A stretch of DNA of 64,000 bases from an uncultured Kocuria sp. (GTDB lineage Bacteria; Actinomycetota; Actinomycetes; Actinomycetales; Micrococcaceae), in NCBI RefSeq assembly GCF_947500125.1, contig NZ_CANMRA010000011.1, positions 60,945 through 124,944 of the forward strand. Reading direction: 5' to 3'. Under the pieces are notes generated by a model. That model had not been told where the DNA came from, did no database searches, and saw only the letters and a list, made by a program, of their open reading frames with translations. Position 1 is the stretch's first letter. The number at the start of each line of letters is the position of its first letter. Positions 53,685 through 63,862 of the stretch are shown in pieces. The translations under genes and the position numbers were made by a program.

Positions 53685-54752
53685 TCAGGCCTCTCGGTGC
53701 ACGACGGCGTGGGCGAAGGCCACGAGCGCGCGCTTGGCCACCGTGTCCGGCAGCGGGTCGAGCGACGCGATGGCCTCGTCGGCCCACTGCCGGGCGATCC
53801 GCCACGCCTCCTCGGTGGCCCGGTGGCCGGAGACCGCGGCCACGGCCCGGGCCAGGGCCTCGTCCGAGGTGAGGTCGGAGTCGAGGTGCTCGAGGACGCG
53901 CACCGCCTCGGCGTCGCCCTCCCCCGCCATCCGGCGCAGGATGAGCACGGGCAGGGTGGGCACTCCCTCGCGGAGATCGGTGCCGGGCGACTTCCCGGAG
54001 ACCTCGTCCTCGCCGGTCACGTCGATCACGTCGTCGGCGAGCTGGAAGGCGATGCCGACCTTCTCCCCGTACTCGACCATGACGTCCACGACGTCCTGCT
54101 CGGCCCCGGCCAGGACCGCGCCGAAGTGCCCGCACGCCGCGATGAGGGAGCCGGTCTTGCCCGCGAGGACGTCGAGGTAGTGCTCCAGCGGGTCCTGCCC
54201 GTCGCGCGGGCCGACCGTCTCGTGCAGCTGGCCGAGCACGAGCCGCTCGAACGTGTCCGCCTGGATCTTGAGGGCGCGCTGGCCGAGCTCGGAGACCATC
54301 GACGAGGCGCGGGCGAAGATGAGGTCGCCGGTGAGGATGGCCACCGAGTTCCCCCACACGGTCTGGGCGGTCGCGACACCGCGGCGCAGCGGCGCGGAGT
54401 CCATGACGTCGTCGTGGTAGAGGGTGGCCAGGTGGGTGAGCTCGACGACGGCCGCGGACTCGAGGACGGCGTCGTTGATGCCGCCGCCGATCTCCCCGGC
54501 CAGCACGGTCAGCAGGGGCCGCACGCGCTTGCCGCCGGCCTGGAGCAGGTGGCGCGAGGTGACGTCGGCCAGGTGGTCGGCGCTGCGCACCGCCTCGTCC
54601 AGCCGCTCCTCGATCCGGGCGAGCGAGCCCAGCACGACCGGGCCCAGCCGGTCGTCGGACGCGATGAGGTCGAAGCCGGCGGGCAGCTTCACCTGATCGG
54701 TGCCGAGGCCCGTGGCGGGGCTGTCGGCGCTCGAGGAGGAGGTTTCAGTCAC
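53685..54752 (-). CDS. Polyprenyl diphosphate synthase (menaquinone side chain)
   Basis: A 355-residue trans-polyprenyl synthase. FARM is LYHDDVMDSAPLRRG (DDxxD at 114-118), SARM is QLADDVIDVTGEDE (240-244), and GGKRVRPLL binds the allylic end. Large residues before the first motif control chain length; I cannot say the final number of units. It is last in the operon menG - geranylgeranyl reductase - synthase, so it most likely makes the menaquinone prenyl chain. The start is GTG 54752 with GGAGGAGG-like sequence a few bases upstream. Confidence 0.93.
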   Translation of the reverse strand: MTETSSSSADSPATGLGTDQVKLPAGFDLIASDDRLGPVVLGSLARIEERLDEAVRSADHLADVTSRHLLQAGGKRVRPLLTVLAGEIGGGINDAVLESAAVVELTHLATLYHDDVMDSAPLRRGVATAQTVWGNSVAILTGDLIFARASSMVSELGQRALKIQADTFERLVLGQLHETVGPRDGQDPLEHYLDVLAGKTGSLIAACGHFGAVLAGAEQDVVDVMVEYGEKVGIAFQLADDVIDVTGEDEVSGKSPGTDLREGVPTLPVLILRRMAGEGDAEAVRVLEHLDSDLTSDEALARAVAAVSGHRATEEAWRIARQWADEAIASLDPLPDTVAKRALVAFAHAVVHREA

Positions 54753-54763
54753 GGTCCACCACT

Positions 54764-56059
54764 CTAGCGAGTTTTCGGGGGGCGGGTGTTGCCGGTCGCG
54801 GGCGTGAGGCCGTCCAGGAGGGAGACCACGCGGTCCTCCCACGTGGTGGCGGGGCGGTCGGAGAGCTCCGTCATGACCCGGACCACGAAGCGCATCAGCG
54901 CGGGCACGGCCATGCCGGTGCGCACGGCGGCCTTCATCACGGCGGGGCTGCCGATGAGCTGGGCCAGGACCCGGCCCTGCGTGAAGTGGGCGCCCCACTC
55001 CTGCCGGACCCGGTCGGGGTAGCCGGCGAGCACGAGCTCCCGCTGGGCCGGGCCGTTGGCGGCCGCGGCCGCCACGACGTGCTCGGCGGCGTAGCGGGCG
55101 GACTCCATGGCGTTGGAGATGCCCTCCCCGTTGAACGGGGAGACGAGGCCCGCGGCGTCGCCCAGCAGGAGCATCCCCGGCACGTGGTGCGGCGTGCGGT
55201 TGAAGGCCATCGGCAGGGCCGCGCCGAGCACGCGGCCGCGGCGGTGCTCGGCGTCGAACGTCCACTCGGCGGGCATGGACGCGGTCCAGTCGGCGAGCAC
55301 CTTCCGGTAGTCCAGGGCCCCGAACGCCGGGGAGGTGTCCAGGATCCCGAGCCCCACGTTGGCCGTGCCGTCGCCGACGCCGAAGACCCAGCCGTAGCCG
55401 GGCAGCAGCGCCCGGTCCGGGTCGGTGCCGTCGGTGAGCTCGAGCCAGCCCTCCATCCAGTCCAGGTCCGAGCGCGGGGACTCGTAGTAGGCGCGCACCG
55501 CCACCCCCATCGGCCGGTCGTCCCGCTTGTGCAGCCCGGCGGACACGGCGGTGCGGGAGGAGTTGCCGTCGGCGGCGAGCACGACGTCGGCGCGGTGCTC
55601 CTCCGTCTCTCCGGTGCGCCGCCCGGCGGCGTCGAGGACGTTGGCGCGGGCGCCGACGACCCGGCCGGCGCCGTCGCGCAGCACCCCGGTCACGGCCCGG
55701 CGCTCGAGCACCCGGGCCCCGGCGCCGCGGGCGTGCCCGGCCAGCTGCTCGTCGAAGCCCATTCGGGTGCGCACGAGCCCGTAGGAGGGGAAGTCGCTCA
55801 GCTCGGGCCACGGCACCTCGACGCTGCGCTCCCGGGCGACGAGCCGCAGGCCCCGGTTGCGGGCGTAGCCGTGCTCGGGCCCGTGCGGGAGGCCCATGAG
55901 CCGCATCTCGCGCACGGCGCGGGGGGTCAGCCCGTCGCCGCAGACCTTCTCGCGCGGGAACGCGGTCTTCTCCAGGACGGTGACCTCGATCCCGTGCGCC
56001 GCGAGCCAGTACCCGGCCGTGGCGCCGGCCGGGCCGGCGCCGAGGACGAGGGCCCTCAT
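54764..56059 (-). CDS. Geranylgeranyl reductase family flavoprotein (MenJ-like)
   Basis: A 431-residue FAD enzyme. The dinucleotide fold is [20 protein letters not shown], the family motif is [15 protein letters not shown], and the second FAD motif is [20 protein letters not shown]. Actinobacterial homologues such as mycobacterial MenJ reduce one double bond of the menaquinone side chain. Position between menG and the prenyl synthase supports that. ATG 56059 overlaps the menG stop by 4 nt. Confidence 0.92.
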   Translation of the reverse strand: MRALVLGAGPAGATAGYWLAAHGIEVTVLEKTAFPREKVCGDGLTPRAVREMRLMGLPHGPEHGYARNRGLRLVARERSVEVPWPELSDFPSYGLVRTRMGFDEQLAGHARGAGARVLERRAVTGVLRDGAGRVVGARANVLDAAGRRTGETEEHRADVVLAADGNSSRTAVSAGLHKRDDRPMGVAVRAYYESPRSDLDWMEGWLELTDGTDPDRALLPGYGWVFGVGDGTANVGLGILDTSPAFGALDYRKVLADWTASMPAEWTFDAEHRRGRVLGAALPMAFNRTPHHVPGMLLLGDAAGLVSPFNGEGISNAMESARYAAEHVVAAAAANGPAQRELVLAGYPDRVRQEWGAHFTQGRVLAQLIGSPAVMKAAVRTGMAVPALMRFVVRVMTELSDRPATTWEDRVVSLLDGLTPATGNTRPPKTR

Positions 56060-56769
56060 CGGGCGGCGGCGTCCGCGGCGGGCTTGACGGCCCGGTGCAC
56101 CGCCACGATGCCGCCGGTGAGGTTGCGGTACTGCACACCGGTCCAGCCGGCCGCGAGGATCTCGGCGGCGAGGTCCTCCTGGTCCGGCCACGCGGCGATG
56201 GACTCGGCGAGGTACCGGTAGGCCTCCGGGTTGGACGCCGCGCGCGCGGCGATCCCGGGCAGCGCCTTCATGAGGTACTCCGTGTAGACGGTGCGCAGCG
56301 GGGCCGCCGTGGGGGTCGAGAACTCGCAGATCACGAGCCGGCCGCCCGGCCGGGTGACCCGCAGCATCTCGGCGAGCGCGCGGCGGAAGTCCTGGATGTT
56401 GCGCAGCCCGAAGGAGATCGTCACGGCGTCGAAGGAGGAGTCGGCGAACGGCAGCTGCGTGGCGTCCGCCTGGACGAACTCGATGTCGGGGCGGCGGGCC
56501 CGGCCGACCTCGAGCATCCCGAGCGAGAGGTCCGCGGCCACGACGTCGACCCCGGCGTCCGCGTACGGCTCGGACGAGGTCCCGGTCCCGGCCGCGAGGT
56601 CGAGGACCTTCTCCCCCGGAACGGCGCCGACGGCCTCCGCGACGACCTTGCGCCATCCGCGGGTCCGCCCCAGCGAGAGGATGTCGTTGACGAGGTCGTA
56701 GCGCGGCGCCACGTCGTCGAACATGGCGGAGACTTCGTGCGGCTGCTTGGACAGGTCTGCTCGGTTCAC
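56056..56769 (-). CDS. menG: Demethylmenaquinone methyltransferase
   Basis: A 237-residue SAM-dependent UbiE/MenG enzyme that methylates demethylmenaquinone. SAM motif I is [19 protein letters not shown], and the family motifs [20 protein letters not shown] and the start [20 protein letters not shown] are clear. It is first in the minus-strand operon and divergent from menF, so the two last-step menaquinone functions share one 177-nt control region. Confidence 0.95.
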   Translation of the reverse strand: MNRADLSKQPHEVSAMFDDVAPRYDLVNDILSLGRTRGWRKVVAEAVGAVPGEKVLDLAAGTGTSSEPYADAGVDVVAADLSLGMLEVGRARRPDIEFVQADATQLPFADSSFDAVTISFGLRNIQDFRRALAEMLRVTRPGGRLVICEFSTPTAAPLRTVYTEYLMKALPGIAARAASNPEAYRYLAESIAAWPDQEDLAAEILAAGWTGVQYRNLTGGIVAVHRAVKPAADAAAR

Positions 56770-56821
56770 CCGGTCATTGTCGCACCTCGCTCCGACGCCC
56801 CCGCCCGGGCGCCCTCCCCCG

Positions 56822-56900
56822 GCACCTTCCCCGGGCAGCTTCCCCGGGCACGCTTCCCGGCCACCTTCCCTGGGGCCCTTCCCCCGGACCCTTCCTGCGG
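56822..56900. repeat. Short degenerate repeats in the menG-menF control region
   Basis: Six imperfect copies of a CTTCCCCGGGCA-like 12-14-mer in about 80 bp. The first two are nearly identical (CACCTTCCCCGGGCAG and CAGCTTCCCCGGGCAC). They lie between the divergent starts. Confidence 0.6.
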
Positions 56901-56932
56901 CAGCCGGGCCCGGGGCTGTCCGGCGGGCGGCT

Positions 56933-56938
56933 TAGACT
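56933..56938 (+). promoter_or_regulatory. -10 box of leaderless menF
   Basis: TAGACT ends 8 nt before ATG 56947. It repeats the TAGACTGG sequence seen before asd and pfkA. Confidence 0.55.
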
Positions 56939-56946
56939 GGTGGGCG

Positions 56947-58410
56947 ATGTCTTCCACCGACCCCGCAGCCGAGCCCGCCGCCGCCCCGCCGGTCCCCGTG
57001 CTGCACGCCCTCACGGTGCCGCTGTCCGCGCTGGGCGCGGAACCCGCGGCCGTCCCGGACCTGCGGGAGCTGCTGGTCGGGCCGGACCTGCTCACCTGGA
57101 CGGTGGACGGGCGCGGGCTCGTGGCCTGGGGCCGGGCCGCCGAGCACACGGTGCGCGGCGCCGACCGGTTCACGGCCGCGCGCGTGTGGTGGGACGACGT
57201 GGTGGCCGCCGCCGTGGTCGAGGACCGCGTGGGCGTGCCCGGCACCGGGCTCGCGGCCTTCGGCGCCTTCACGTTCGCGACCGCCTCCGCCGTGGACTCC
57301 GGGCTCGTGGTCCCGGAGCTGCTCGTGGGCCGCCGGGAGGACGTCGCGTGGGCGAGCCTCGTGGTGGCCGTGGCCCCGGGGACCCCCTTCGCGCTGAGCA
57401 CCGACGACGTCGCGGCCGCCTGGCTGCGCCGTGTCGGCTCCGCCCCCGGCCGCGCGCCCGCCGGCGGCGACCGGCCCGCGGCGCCCGCGGTGGTCCGGCT
57501 GTCCTCCGGCACGCTGGGCGAGCACGAGTGGACGGAGGCCGTGCGCGACGGCGTGGAGCGGATCCGCGCAGGCCGGATGGACAAGCTCGTCCTCGCCCGG
57601 GACGTCGTGGCGCGCACGGACGCCCCGCTGGACGCCGTGGCCGTGGTCCGGGACCTCGCCCGGCGCTACGAGCAGTGCTGGACGTACTGCGTGGGCTTCG
57701 GCGGGGCCCCCTCGGGCGCGGGCCGGCTGATGGGCGCCACCCCCGAGATGCTGGTGCGGGTCCTCGACGGCGTCGCCCACGCCCGCGTGCTCGCGGGCAC
57801 CCTGGACCGGGACGCCGCGCCCCCGGACGAGGACCCGCACGAGTACGCCGCGCGGGTGCTCGGCGAGTCGGAGAAGCAGCAGCACGAGCACGGGTTCGCG
57901 ATCGACTCCCTCGAGGCGTCGCTGGCCCCCTACACCGACGCCGTCACGACCTCGCCGGAACCGTTCATCCTCGAGCTGCCCAACGTGTGGCACCTCGCCT
58001 CGGACGTCACCGCCGCGCTGCGGCCGGGCCCGGCCGGGGACCCGCCCTCCTCCCTCGAGCTCGCCGAGGCCCTGCACCCCACCGCCGCGGTCTGCGGGAC
58101 GCCCACGGCCGTGGCCGCCGCCACGATCCCGGAGCTGGAGCAGATGGACCGGGGACTGTACGCGGGCCCCGTCGGCTGGCTCGACGCGGCCGGCAACGGG
58201 GACTGGGGCATCGCCCTGCGCGGGGCGGTGCAGGAGGACGAGCGCACCGTGCGGCTCTACGCGGGGTGCGGCATCGTGGCCGCCTCCGACCCCGAGTCCG
58301 AGCTGGCCGAGACCTGGGCGAAGCTGCGCCCCATGCTCCAGGCCCTGGGGCAGCGGGCCGCCGGGGCGCCGGAGCGCCTCGTGCCGGCCCCGGGCCTGTC
58401 CGCCGGCTGA
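56947..58410 (+). CDS. menF: Isochorismate synthase (MenF/EntC-type)
   Basis: A 487-residue chorismate-binding enzyme forming isochorismate, the first step to menaquinone or catechol siderophores. The catalytic domain starts at EHEWTEAVRDGVERIRAGRM and contains KLVLARDVVARTD. The active-site segment is GATPEMLVR, followed by HARVLAGTLDRDA, LHPTAAVCGTPTAVA and WGIALRGAVQED. The divergent menG and a later menD fragment favour menaquinone over siderophore use. Confidence 0.9.
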   Translation: MSSTDPAAEPAAAPPVPVLHALTVPLSALGAEPAAVPDLRELLVGPDLLTWTVDGRGLVAWGRAAEHTVRGADRFTAARVWWDDVVAAAVVEDRVGVPGTGLAAFGAFTFATASAVDSGLVVPELLVGRREDVAWASLVVAVAPGTPFALSTDDVAAAWLRRVGSAPGRAPAGGDRPAAPAVVRLSSGTLGEHEWTEAVRDGVERIRAGRMDKLVLARDVVARTDAPLDAVAVVRDLARRYEQCWTYCVGFGGAPSGAGRLMGATPEMLVRVLDGVAHARVLAGTLDRDAAPPDEDPHEYAARVLGESEKQQHEHGFAIDSLEASLAPYTDAVTTSPEPFILELPNVWHLASDVTAALRPGPAGDPPSSLELAEALHPTAAVCGTPTAVAAATIPELEQMDRGLYAGPVGWLDAAGNGDWGIALRGAVQEDERTVRLYAGCGIVAASDPESELAETWAKLRPMLQALGQRAAGAPERLVPAPGLSAG

Positions 58411-58534
58411 GCCGGCACGGGCAACGCACCGTATCCTGGTGCCCGAACACGGTCGGGGCCACCGCCCCGCGGGGCCGGCTCCGTGACCGGTCCGACCGTG
58501 CCGACGACCACTGCTCCCACCGGAGGAATCCCGC

Positions 58535-59380
58535 ATGTCCCGTCCGACGACCCGCCCGGCCCGCGCGCACGCCCTGGCGGCGCTGTCCGCGATCACCGCC
58601 CTCGCCCTGACCGCCTGCACGTCCGAGAGCCCCTCCGGGGACGCCGCGGACGGCGGCGGGGACACCGCGGGGGCCACCGCGTCCTCGGCCGTGGCCCTGG
58701 TGGAGCCCGGCTTCCTCACCGTGTGCTCGGAGTCCAACTACCCGCCGTTCGAGATGGAGGAGGGCGGCGAGATGGTCGGCCTCGACATGGACCTCGGCCG
58801 GGAGATCGCGAAGGACCTCGGCGTGGAGATGAAGAACGTCACCCTCGCCTTCGAGTCGATCCAGTCCGGTGCGGCCCTCGAGACCGACCAGTGCGACGTC
58901 GCGATCTCCGCCCTGTCCATCACCGAGGATCGGCGGACGGTGATGGACTTCTCCGACCCCTACTACGACAACGAGGTCGGCCTCGTGACCGACGGCGAGG
59001 ACGGGGTCGACTCCATCGCCGCCGCCCGCGAGCAGCAGGTGCGGGTCGGGGTCATGCAGGGCACGGTCGGCGAGACCCAGGCCCGGGAGCTCGGCCTCAA
59101 CACCGTCCAGTTCGAGGACGCTACCACGCTGTTCACCGGGTTGAGCACCGGCGGCGTGGACGCGGTGCTCGACGACGTCACGGCGATCGCCCAGCACGCC
59201 CAGGACGACCCGGACTTCGTGGTCCAGGAGACCGCCGACCTCGACGACCAGCTCGGCGTGGCCGTGGCGAAGGGCGACGAGGCGATGCTCCGGGAGGTCG
59301 ACGCCACCCTGGACCGCATCGAGGAGGACGGCACGCTCGAGCAGATCGTCGAGACGTGGATCCCCGTCCAGGAGAACTGA
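58535..59380 (+). CDS. Polar amino acid ABC transporter binding lipoprotein
   Basis: A 281-residue receptor. The signal peptide ends in lipobox LTAC (Cys28). A Gly/Asp-rich linker precedes the class F solute-binding domain with VCSESNYPPFEMEEGGEMVG, CDVAISALSITEDRRTVMDF and RVGVMQGTVGETQARELGLN. The Arg (in SITEDRRTVM) and Asp that bind the alpha-amino and carboxyl groups fit an amino-acid ligand. It is first of a three-gene importer operon; GGAGGA precedes the ATG. Confidence 0.93.
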   Translation: MSRPTTRPARAHALAALSAITALALTACTSESPSGDAADGGGDTAGATASSAVALVEPGFLTVCSESNYPPFEMEEGGEMVGLDMDLGREIAKDLGVEMKNVTLAFESIQSGAALETDQCDVAISALSITEDRRTVMDFSDPYYDNEVGLVTDGEDGVDSIAAAREQQVRVGVMQGTVGETQARELGLNTVQFEDATTLFTGLSTGGVDAVLDDVTAIAQHAQDDPDFVVQETADLDDQLGVAVAKGDEAMLREVDATLDRIEEDGTLEQIVETWIPVQEN

Positions 59381-59457
59381 CCCGGGGGCCGGTGACCCGC
59401 ACCCGGGACACCGGCCCCGACACCGTCCTACCCGTACCACCCAGAACGGACCCCTCC

Positions 59458-60252
59458 ATGGCCATGACCATGCACCAGAGAGCACGCCTCTCCCGCGGCA
59501 TCCAGTACGCCGTCCTGATCCTCGTCGCCCTCGCGCTGATCGCGCTCGCGGACTGGCCGCTGCTGATCGACAAGGTGTTCAACCCGGAGATCGCGGCCCA
59601 GCAGTTCCCCGGCATCCTCGTCGTCGCGCTGAAGAACACCCTCATCTACACGCTCCTCGGCTTCGTGGTCGGCCTCACCGGCGGTGTGGTGCTCGCGCTC
59701 ATGAAGCTCTCCTCCGTGGCGCCCTACCGGTGGCTGGCCACGCTCTACATCGAGTTCTTCCGCGGCGTCCCCGCCCTGCTGGTCTTCCTCGCCTTCGGCT
59801 ACGGCATCCCGCTGGCCTTCGGCTTCCGCTTCAACCACTACGTCACGGTCATGATCGCCCTGGGCCTCGTGGCCGCCGCCTACATCGCGGAGTCGCTGCG
59901 GGCCGGCCTGCAGGCCGTGCCGAAGGGCCAGTACGAGGCCGCGCGCTCCCTGGGCATGTCCCACGCCCGGGCGATGGTCACGATCGTCATCCCGCAGGCC
60001 CTGCGGATCGTGCTGCCGCCGCTGACCAACGAGGTGATCCTGCTGACCAAGGACTCGTCGCTGGTCTACCTGCTGGGCATGGGCGTGGGCCAGTACGAGC
60101 TCACCAAGTACGGCCGCGAGGCCATCTCGGGGGCCGGGGCGGGCCTGACCCCCCTGGTGGTCGCCGGCGTCTGCTACCTCATCATCACGGTGCCCCTGGG
60201 CATCCTGACCCGCCGCTTCGAGTCCAAGACCGACCGCATGAAGAAGTCCTAG
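59458..60252 (+). CDS. Amino acid ABC transporter permease (HisM type)
   Basis: A 264-residue permease. The HisMQ-family features are [40 protein letters not shown] and the EAA loop [20 protein letters not shown]. Five helices. A single permease gene implies a homodimeric channel. The start may be ATG 59458 or 59464. It lies between the binding protein and the ATPase. Confidence 0.93.
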   Translation: MAMTMHQRARLSRGIQYAVLILVALALIALADWPLLIDKVFNPEIAAQQFPGILVVALKNTLIYTLLGFVVGLTGGVVLALMKLSSVAPYRWLATLYIEFFRGVPALLVFLAFGYGIPLAFGFRFNHYVTVMIALGLVAAAYIAESLRAGLQAVPKGQYEAARSLGMSHARAMVTIVIPQALRIVLPPLTNEVILLTKDSSLVYLLGMGVGQYELTKYGREAISGAGAGLTPLVVAGVCYLIITVPLGILTRRFESKTDRMKKS

Positions 60253-60262
60253 GAGCCTGACT

Positions 60263-61084
60263 GTGAGCACTGCATCCTCCCCCACTCCCCGGTCCGGGCC
60301 CGGCGGCGCCGACGGCCTCGCGGACGCGGCCTCCGTCGTCGTCGAGGGCCTGCACAAGTCCTACGGCTCCCTCGAGGTCCTCAAGGGCATCTCCCTCAGC
60401 GTCGGGGCCGGTCAGGTGGTCTGCCTCATCGGCCCCTCCGGCTCCGGCAAGTCCACCCTGCTGCGCTGCGTCAACCTGCTCGAGACCCCCCAGCAGGGCC
60501 GGATCACGATCGGTGACTTCGAGGTCACCGACCCCGAGGCCGACGTCGACCGGATGCGCCGGCACGTGGGCATGGTCTTCCAGCAGTTCAACCTGTTCCC
60601 CCACCTGAGCGTCCTCGAGAACTGCACCGTGGCCCAGCTCAAGGTGCTCAAGCGGGACAAGGCCGAGGCCCAGCGGATCGCCCGCGGCAACCTGGAGCGC
60701 GTGGGCCTGGCCGAGAAGGCGGACAGCTATCCCGACCAGCTCTCCGGCGGGCAGCAGCAGCGCGTGGCCATCGCCCGGGCGCTGTCGATGGACCCGGCCC
60801 TCATGCTCTTCGACGAGCCGACCTCCGCCCTGGACCCCGAGACGGTGGGCGACGTCCTCGCCATCATGCGCAACCTCGCCGCCGAGGGCATGACGATGCT
60901 CGTGGTCACCCACGAGATGGAGTTCGCCCGCGACGTCGCCGACAAGGTCGTGTTCATGGACGGCGGCGTGGTCGTCGAGGAGGGCCCCGCCGCGGAGCTG
61001 ATCCGCCATCCGCGGGAGCCGCGCACCCAGGCGTTCCTCTCCCGCGTGCTCAACCCGACCCAGGTGCAGGCGCCGGAGCGCTGA
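60263..61084 (+). CDS. Amino acid ABC transporter ATPase (GlnQ type)
   Basis: A 273-residue ATPase. Walker A is [20 protein letters not shown], the Q-loop [17 protein letters not shown], the signature [20 protein letters not shown], Walker [18 protein letters not shown] and the H-loop [14 protein letters not shown]. The start is GTG 60263, 10 nt after the permease stop. [11 protein letters not shown] is typical of polar amino acid importers; the exact amino acid is not predictable. Confidence 0.95.
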   Translation: MSTASSPTPRSGPGGADGLADAASVVVEGLHKSYGSLEVLKGISLSVGAGQVVCLIGPSGSGKSTLLRCVNLLETPQQGRITIGDFEVTDPEADVDRMRRHVGMVFQQFNLFPHLSVLENCTVAQLKVLKRDKAEAQRIARGNLERVGLAEKADSYPDQLSGGQQQRVAIARALSMDPALMLFDEPTSALDPETVGDVLAIMRNLAAEGMTMLVVTHEMEFARDVADKVVFMDGGVVVEEGPAAELIRHPREPRTQAFLSRVLNPTQVQAPER

Positions 61085-61093
61085 CGCCGCGCG

Positions 61094-61129
61094 GTCCGGG
61101 CCCGTCGTCCACGGACGACGGGCCCGGAC
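61094..61129 (+). terminator. Terminator of the amino acid importer operon
   Basis: A perfect 17-bp stem (61094-61110 with 61113-61129) with a minimal loop begins 9 nt after the ATPase stop; CATATC follows rather than a U tract. Confidence 0.85.
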
Positions 61130-61321
61130 TCATATCCACAACAGTTCGCATCGGCCCCACAGATATGCCAGCGCACTGAATACCCCCCTGGCGGATCCCT
61201 GGGGCATTGCCTCATATGACGCGGATCACAGCTCTGTCAGGCTGGATGCCACCAGGGGAAACACTGACGTCTCCCCTCCTTCCTGCCTTGTCCACGCGCT
61301 GCCCAGAGAGGTCCGGGGAAC

Positions 61322-62713
61322 ATGACCCAACCACACATCGACATCGCGGAGAACCCGCAGCTCGAGCAGAAGACCGCCCGCTTCGTCGCGTTCGTCATCT
61401 GCCTCGCCCTGCTCTTCGACGGCTACGACCTCGTCGTCTACGGCGTGGTCCTGCCGGGCCTGCTCGCCGATCCCACGCAGATCGGGAACCTGGAGCCGGC
61501 CGTCGCCGGTCTGGTGGGCTCCTACGCCCTGATCGGCGTGCTCATCGGGTCGCTCGTCTGCGGGGCCGTCGGCGACTTCTTCGGCCGACGCCGGCTGCTG
61601 ATCACCGGTGTCGCCTGGTTCTCGGTCGGCATGTTCGTCACCGCGCTCACCACCAGCGTGCTCGCCTTCGGGGCGATGCGCTTCCTGACGGGCATCGGCC
61701 TCGGTCTCGTGATCGCCACCGCCGGCGCCACCATGGCCGAGTTCGCCCCCGGCGGCCGCCGGCAGTTCTACAACGGGATCGTCTACTCCGGCATCCCGGC
61801 GGGCGGCGTGTTCGCCGCCGTCGTGGGCATCGCCCTCCTCTCCGACCTGGGCTGGCGCGGGCTGTTCATGATCGGCGCCCTCCCCCTCGTCCTGCTGGTC
61901 CCGCTCATGCTGTGGAAGCTCCCCGAGTCCCCGCGCTGGCTGCTGGCCCGCGGCAGGACCGAGCGGGCCGAGGCCGTCGCGCTCCGGACCGGTGTCCCGC
62001 TGATCGAGGAGCAGGTCATCCGGAAGGCCGGCGCCGCCCCGCGCAGGACCGGCTACGCGGCCGTGTTCTCCAAGCAGTTCGCCCTGGCCTCGATCCTGCT
62101 GGGCTTCATGTCCTTCTGCGGTCTGCTGCTCACCTACGGGCTCAACACCTGGCTCGCCGTGATCATGAACGGCTACGGCCACAGCCTCAGCCCGCTGTAC
62201 TTCGTCCTCGTGCTCAACGGGTCCGCGCTGGTCGGCGGTCTCCTGGCCTCCCGTCTCGCGGACCGCACCGGCCCGCAGCGGATGATCGCCACCACGTTCG
62301 CCCTGGCCGCGGTGGCCCTGATCCTCATGACGTTCAGCTTCCCGCTGCCGCTGCTGCTCGTCTTCATCGGCGTGGCCGGCGTGGGCACCATCGGCACCCA
62401 GGTCCTGGTCTACGGGTTCCAGTCGAACTACTACACCACCAACGCCCGGGCCGCCGGCGTGGCCTTCTGCGCCAGCATGGGCCGGTTCGGCGGGATCTTC
62501 GGCCCGATCATCGGCGGCTGGCTCGCCGCGGCGGGCTTCGGCGGCCCCCAGGCGTTCTACGTCTTCGCCGGTGTGGCCCTGCTCGGCGCGCTGGTCACCC
62601 TCGTGGTGCCCCACCAGCGGAAGCTGGAGGAGGCCGAGCACCAGGTCGAGGAGCTCGCCGCGCACCACCCGGAGGCCCCCGCCGCCGACACCGCACCCAC
62701 CGCCCGCGCCTGA
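61322..62713 (+). CDS. MFS transporter, aromatic acid:H+ symporter (AAHS) type
   Basis: A 463-residue twelve-helix MFS protein. The AAHS signature in TM1 is LLFDGYDLVVYGVVLPGLL, with the conserved Asp. The loop 2-3 motif is GDFFGRRRLLITG and the PESPRWL motif ends TM6. Family members import benzoate, 4-hydroxybenzoate, vanillate or shikimate; substrate unknown. The 237-nt region before it has no gene. Its own regulator is not seen. Confidence 0.88.
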   Translation: MTQPHIDIAENPQLEQKTARFVAFVICLALLFDGYDLVVYGVVLPGLLADPTQIGNLEPAVAGLVGSYALIGVLIGSLVCGAVGDFFGRRRLLITGVAWFSVGMFVTALTTSVLAFGAMRFLTGIGLGLVIATAGATMAEFAPGGRRQFYNGIVYSGIPAGGVFAAVVGIALLSDLGWRGLFMIGALPLVLLVPLMLWKLPESPRWLLARGRTERAEAVALRTGVPLIEEQVIRKAGAAPRRTGYAAVFSKQFALASILLGFMSFCGLLLTYGLNTWLAVIMNGYGHSLSPLYFVLVLNGSALVGGLLASRLADRTGPQRMIATTFALAAVALILMTFSFPLPLLLVFIGVAGVGTIGTQVLVYGFQSNYYTTNARAAGVAFCASMGRFGGIFGPIIGGWLAAAGFGGPQAFYVFAGVALLGALVTLVVPHQRKLEEAEHQVEELAAHHPEAPAADTAPTARA

Positions 62714-62725
62714 ACCGCGCGGCAC

Positions 62726-62772
62726 CACGGACGGGCCCCGTCCCCCTCGAGGGGGCGGGGCCCGTCCGTGTG
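62726..62772. terminator. Terminator between the AAHS transporter and menD fragment
   Basis: Inverted repeat of about 22 bp with one unpaired T, centred on CTCGAG, between convergent stops at 62713 and 62808. Confidence 0.8.
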
Positions 62773-62807
62773 CCCGGCCCCAGGGCGCCGGACGGCGCGC
62801 GAGCTCC

Positions 62808-63860
62808 TCAGCGCTCGTCAGCGGTCCGCGCGGCGGCCTGCTCGGCGGCCTGCGCGACGGCGGCCCGGATCCGGGCGTGCAGGTCCCGCAGGCCGCGCCG
62901 GTCCACCACGACCTCGAGGACCGAGCGCCCGCGCACGGGAGCGGTGAGCGCCCGCTCGAGCTCGGCGACGCCCGCCGCGCGCCGGTGGGCCACGCCGTAG
63001 CCGGCGCACAGCGCGTCGAGACGGGCCTCGTGCGGGGTGCCGAAGAACCGCTCCACGACCTCCCGGTACTCCTCCTGCTCCCCCACCGCGCCGTGCTCGA
63101 GGGTCGTGAAGATCCCCCCGCCGCCGTCGTTGAGGACCACCAGCTGCAGATCGGGCTCGCGCTCGCCCGGGCCCAGCAGCAGGGACGAGACGTCGTGCAG
63201 GAACGTCAGGTCGCCCAGCAGGGCACGGACCGGCCGGCCGGCGCCGAGCGCCGCGCCGGTGGCCGTGGCCACCGTCCCGTCGATCCCGGCGAGCCCCCGG
63301 TTGGCGAGCACCAGCGGGGACCCGGGACCGGGCCGGGCGGCGAGGTCCAGGTCGCGCACCGGGTTGGAGGAGCCGGCCACCAGCACGGCCCCGTCCCGCC
63401 GGCAGGCCTCCCACACGGCCGCGGCCACCGCCGGGCCCGTCGCCCGCGCCGTCGTCCCGGCGGAGAGCAGCCGCGCGACGGCGTCGTCCGCGGCGGCGCC
63501 CGCCTCCTGCCAGGCCTCCGCCCAGCCGGGCGCGGCCCGGCCGGTGAAGGCGGCCGCCTCGGCCCAGCTCGTGAGCACCCGCTCGCGGCGCCGCCCGGGC
63601 TCGTACCAGGCCACGGGCGCCGGCCGCACGGCCGCGGTGGCCACGTCCTCCCGGGCGAGCAGGGCCCCGACCGGGCGGGAGAGCGTGGGCCGGCCCACCA
63701 GCAGGACGCGCTCGATCCGCCGGCCCAGCGGGGACTCCAGGAGCAGCCGGTAGGCCCCCACGGCGTGCGGTCCGCGCCGTGCGTTGGACGAGGGCTCCGC
63801 GAGCAGCGGCAGCCCGCAGGCCTCGGCGAAGCGGGCCGCGTCCGGCCCGGCGCCGGGCCC
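62808..63860 (-). pseudogene. menD: C-terminal two-thirds of MenD, N-terminal domain missing
   Basis: MenD joins isochorismate and 2-oxoglutarate using thiamine diphosphate. The retained part includes a central-domain section (AEACGLPLLAEPSSNA, GAYRLLLESPLGRRIERVLL). The TPP-binding C-terminal domain is present (ALLGDLTFLHDVSSLLLGPG and VVLNDGGGGIFTTLEHGA). Reading upstream from 63761, family sequence continues to GPGAGPD and then stops matching near 63860; TGA at 63866-63864 closes the frame. The first domain with the catalytic Glu is absent. A GTG at 63761 could start a 317-residue remnant. Either decayed or an assembly join. Confidence 0.8.
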
Positions 63861-63862
63861 CC

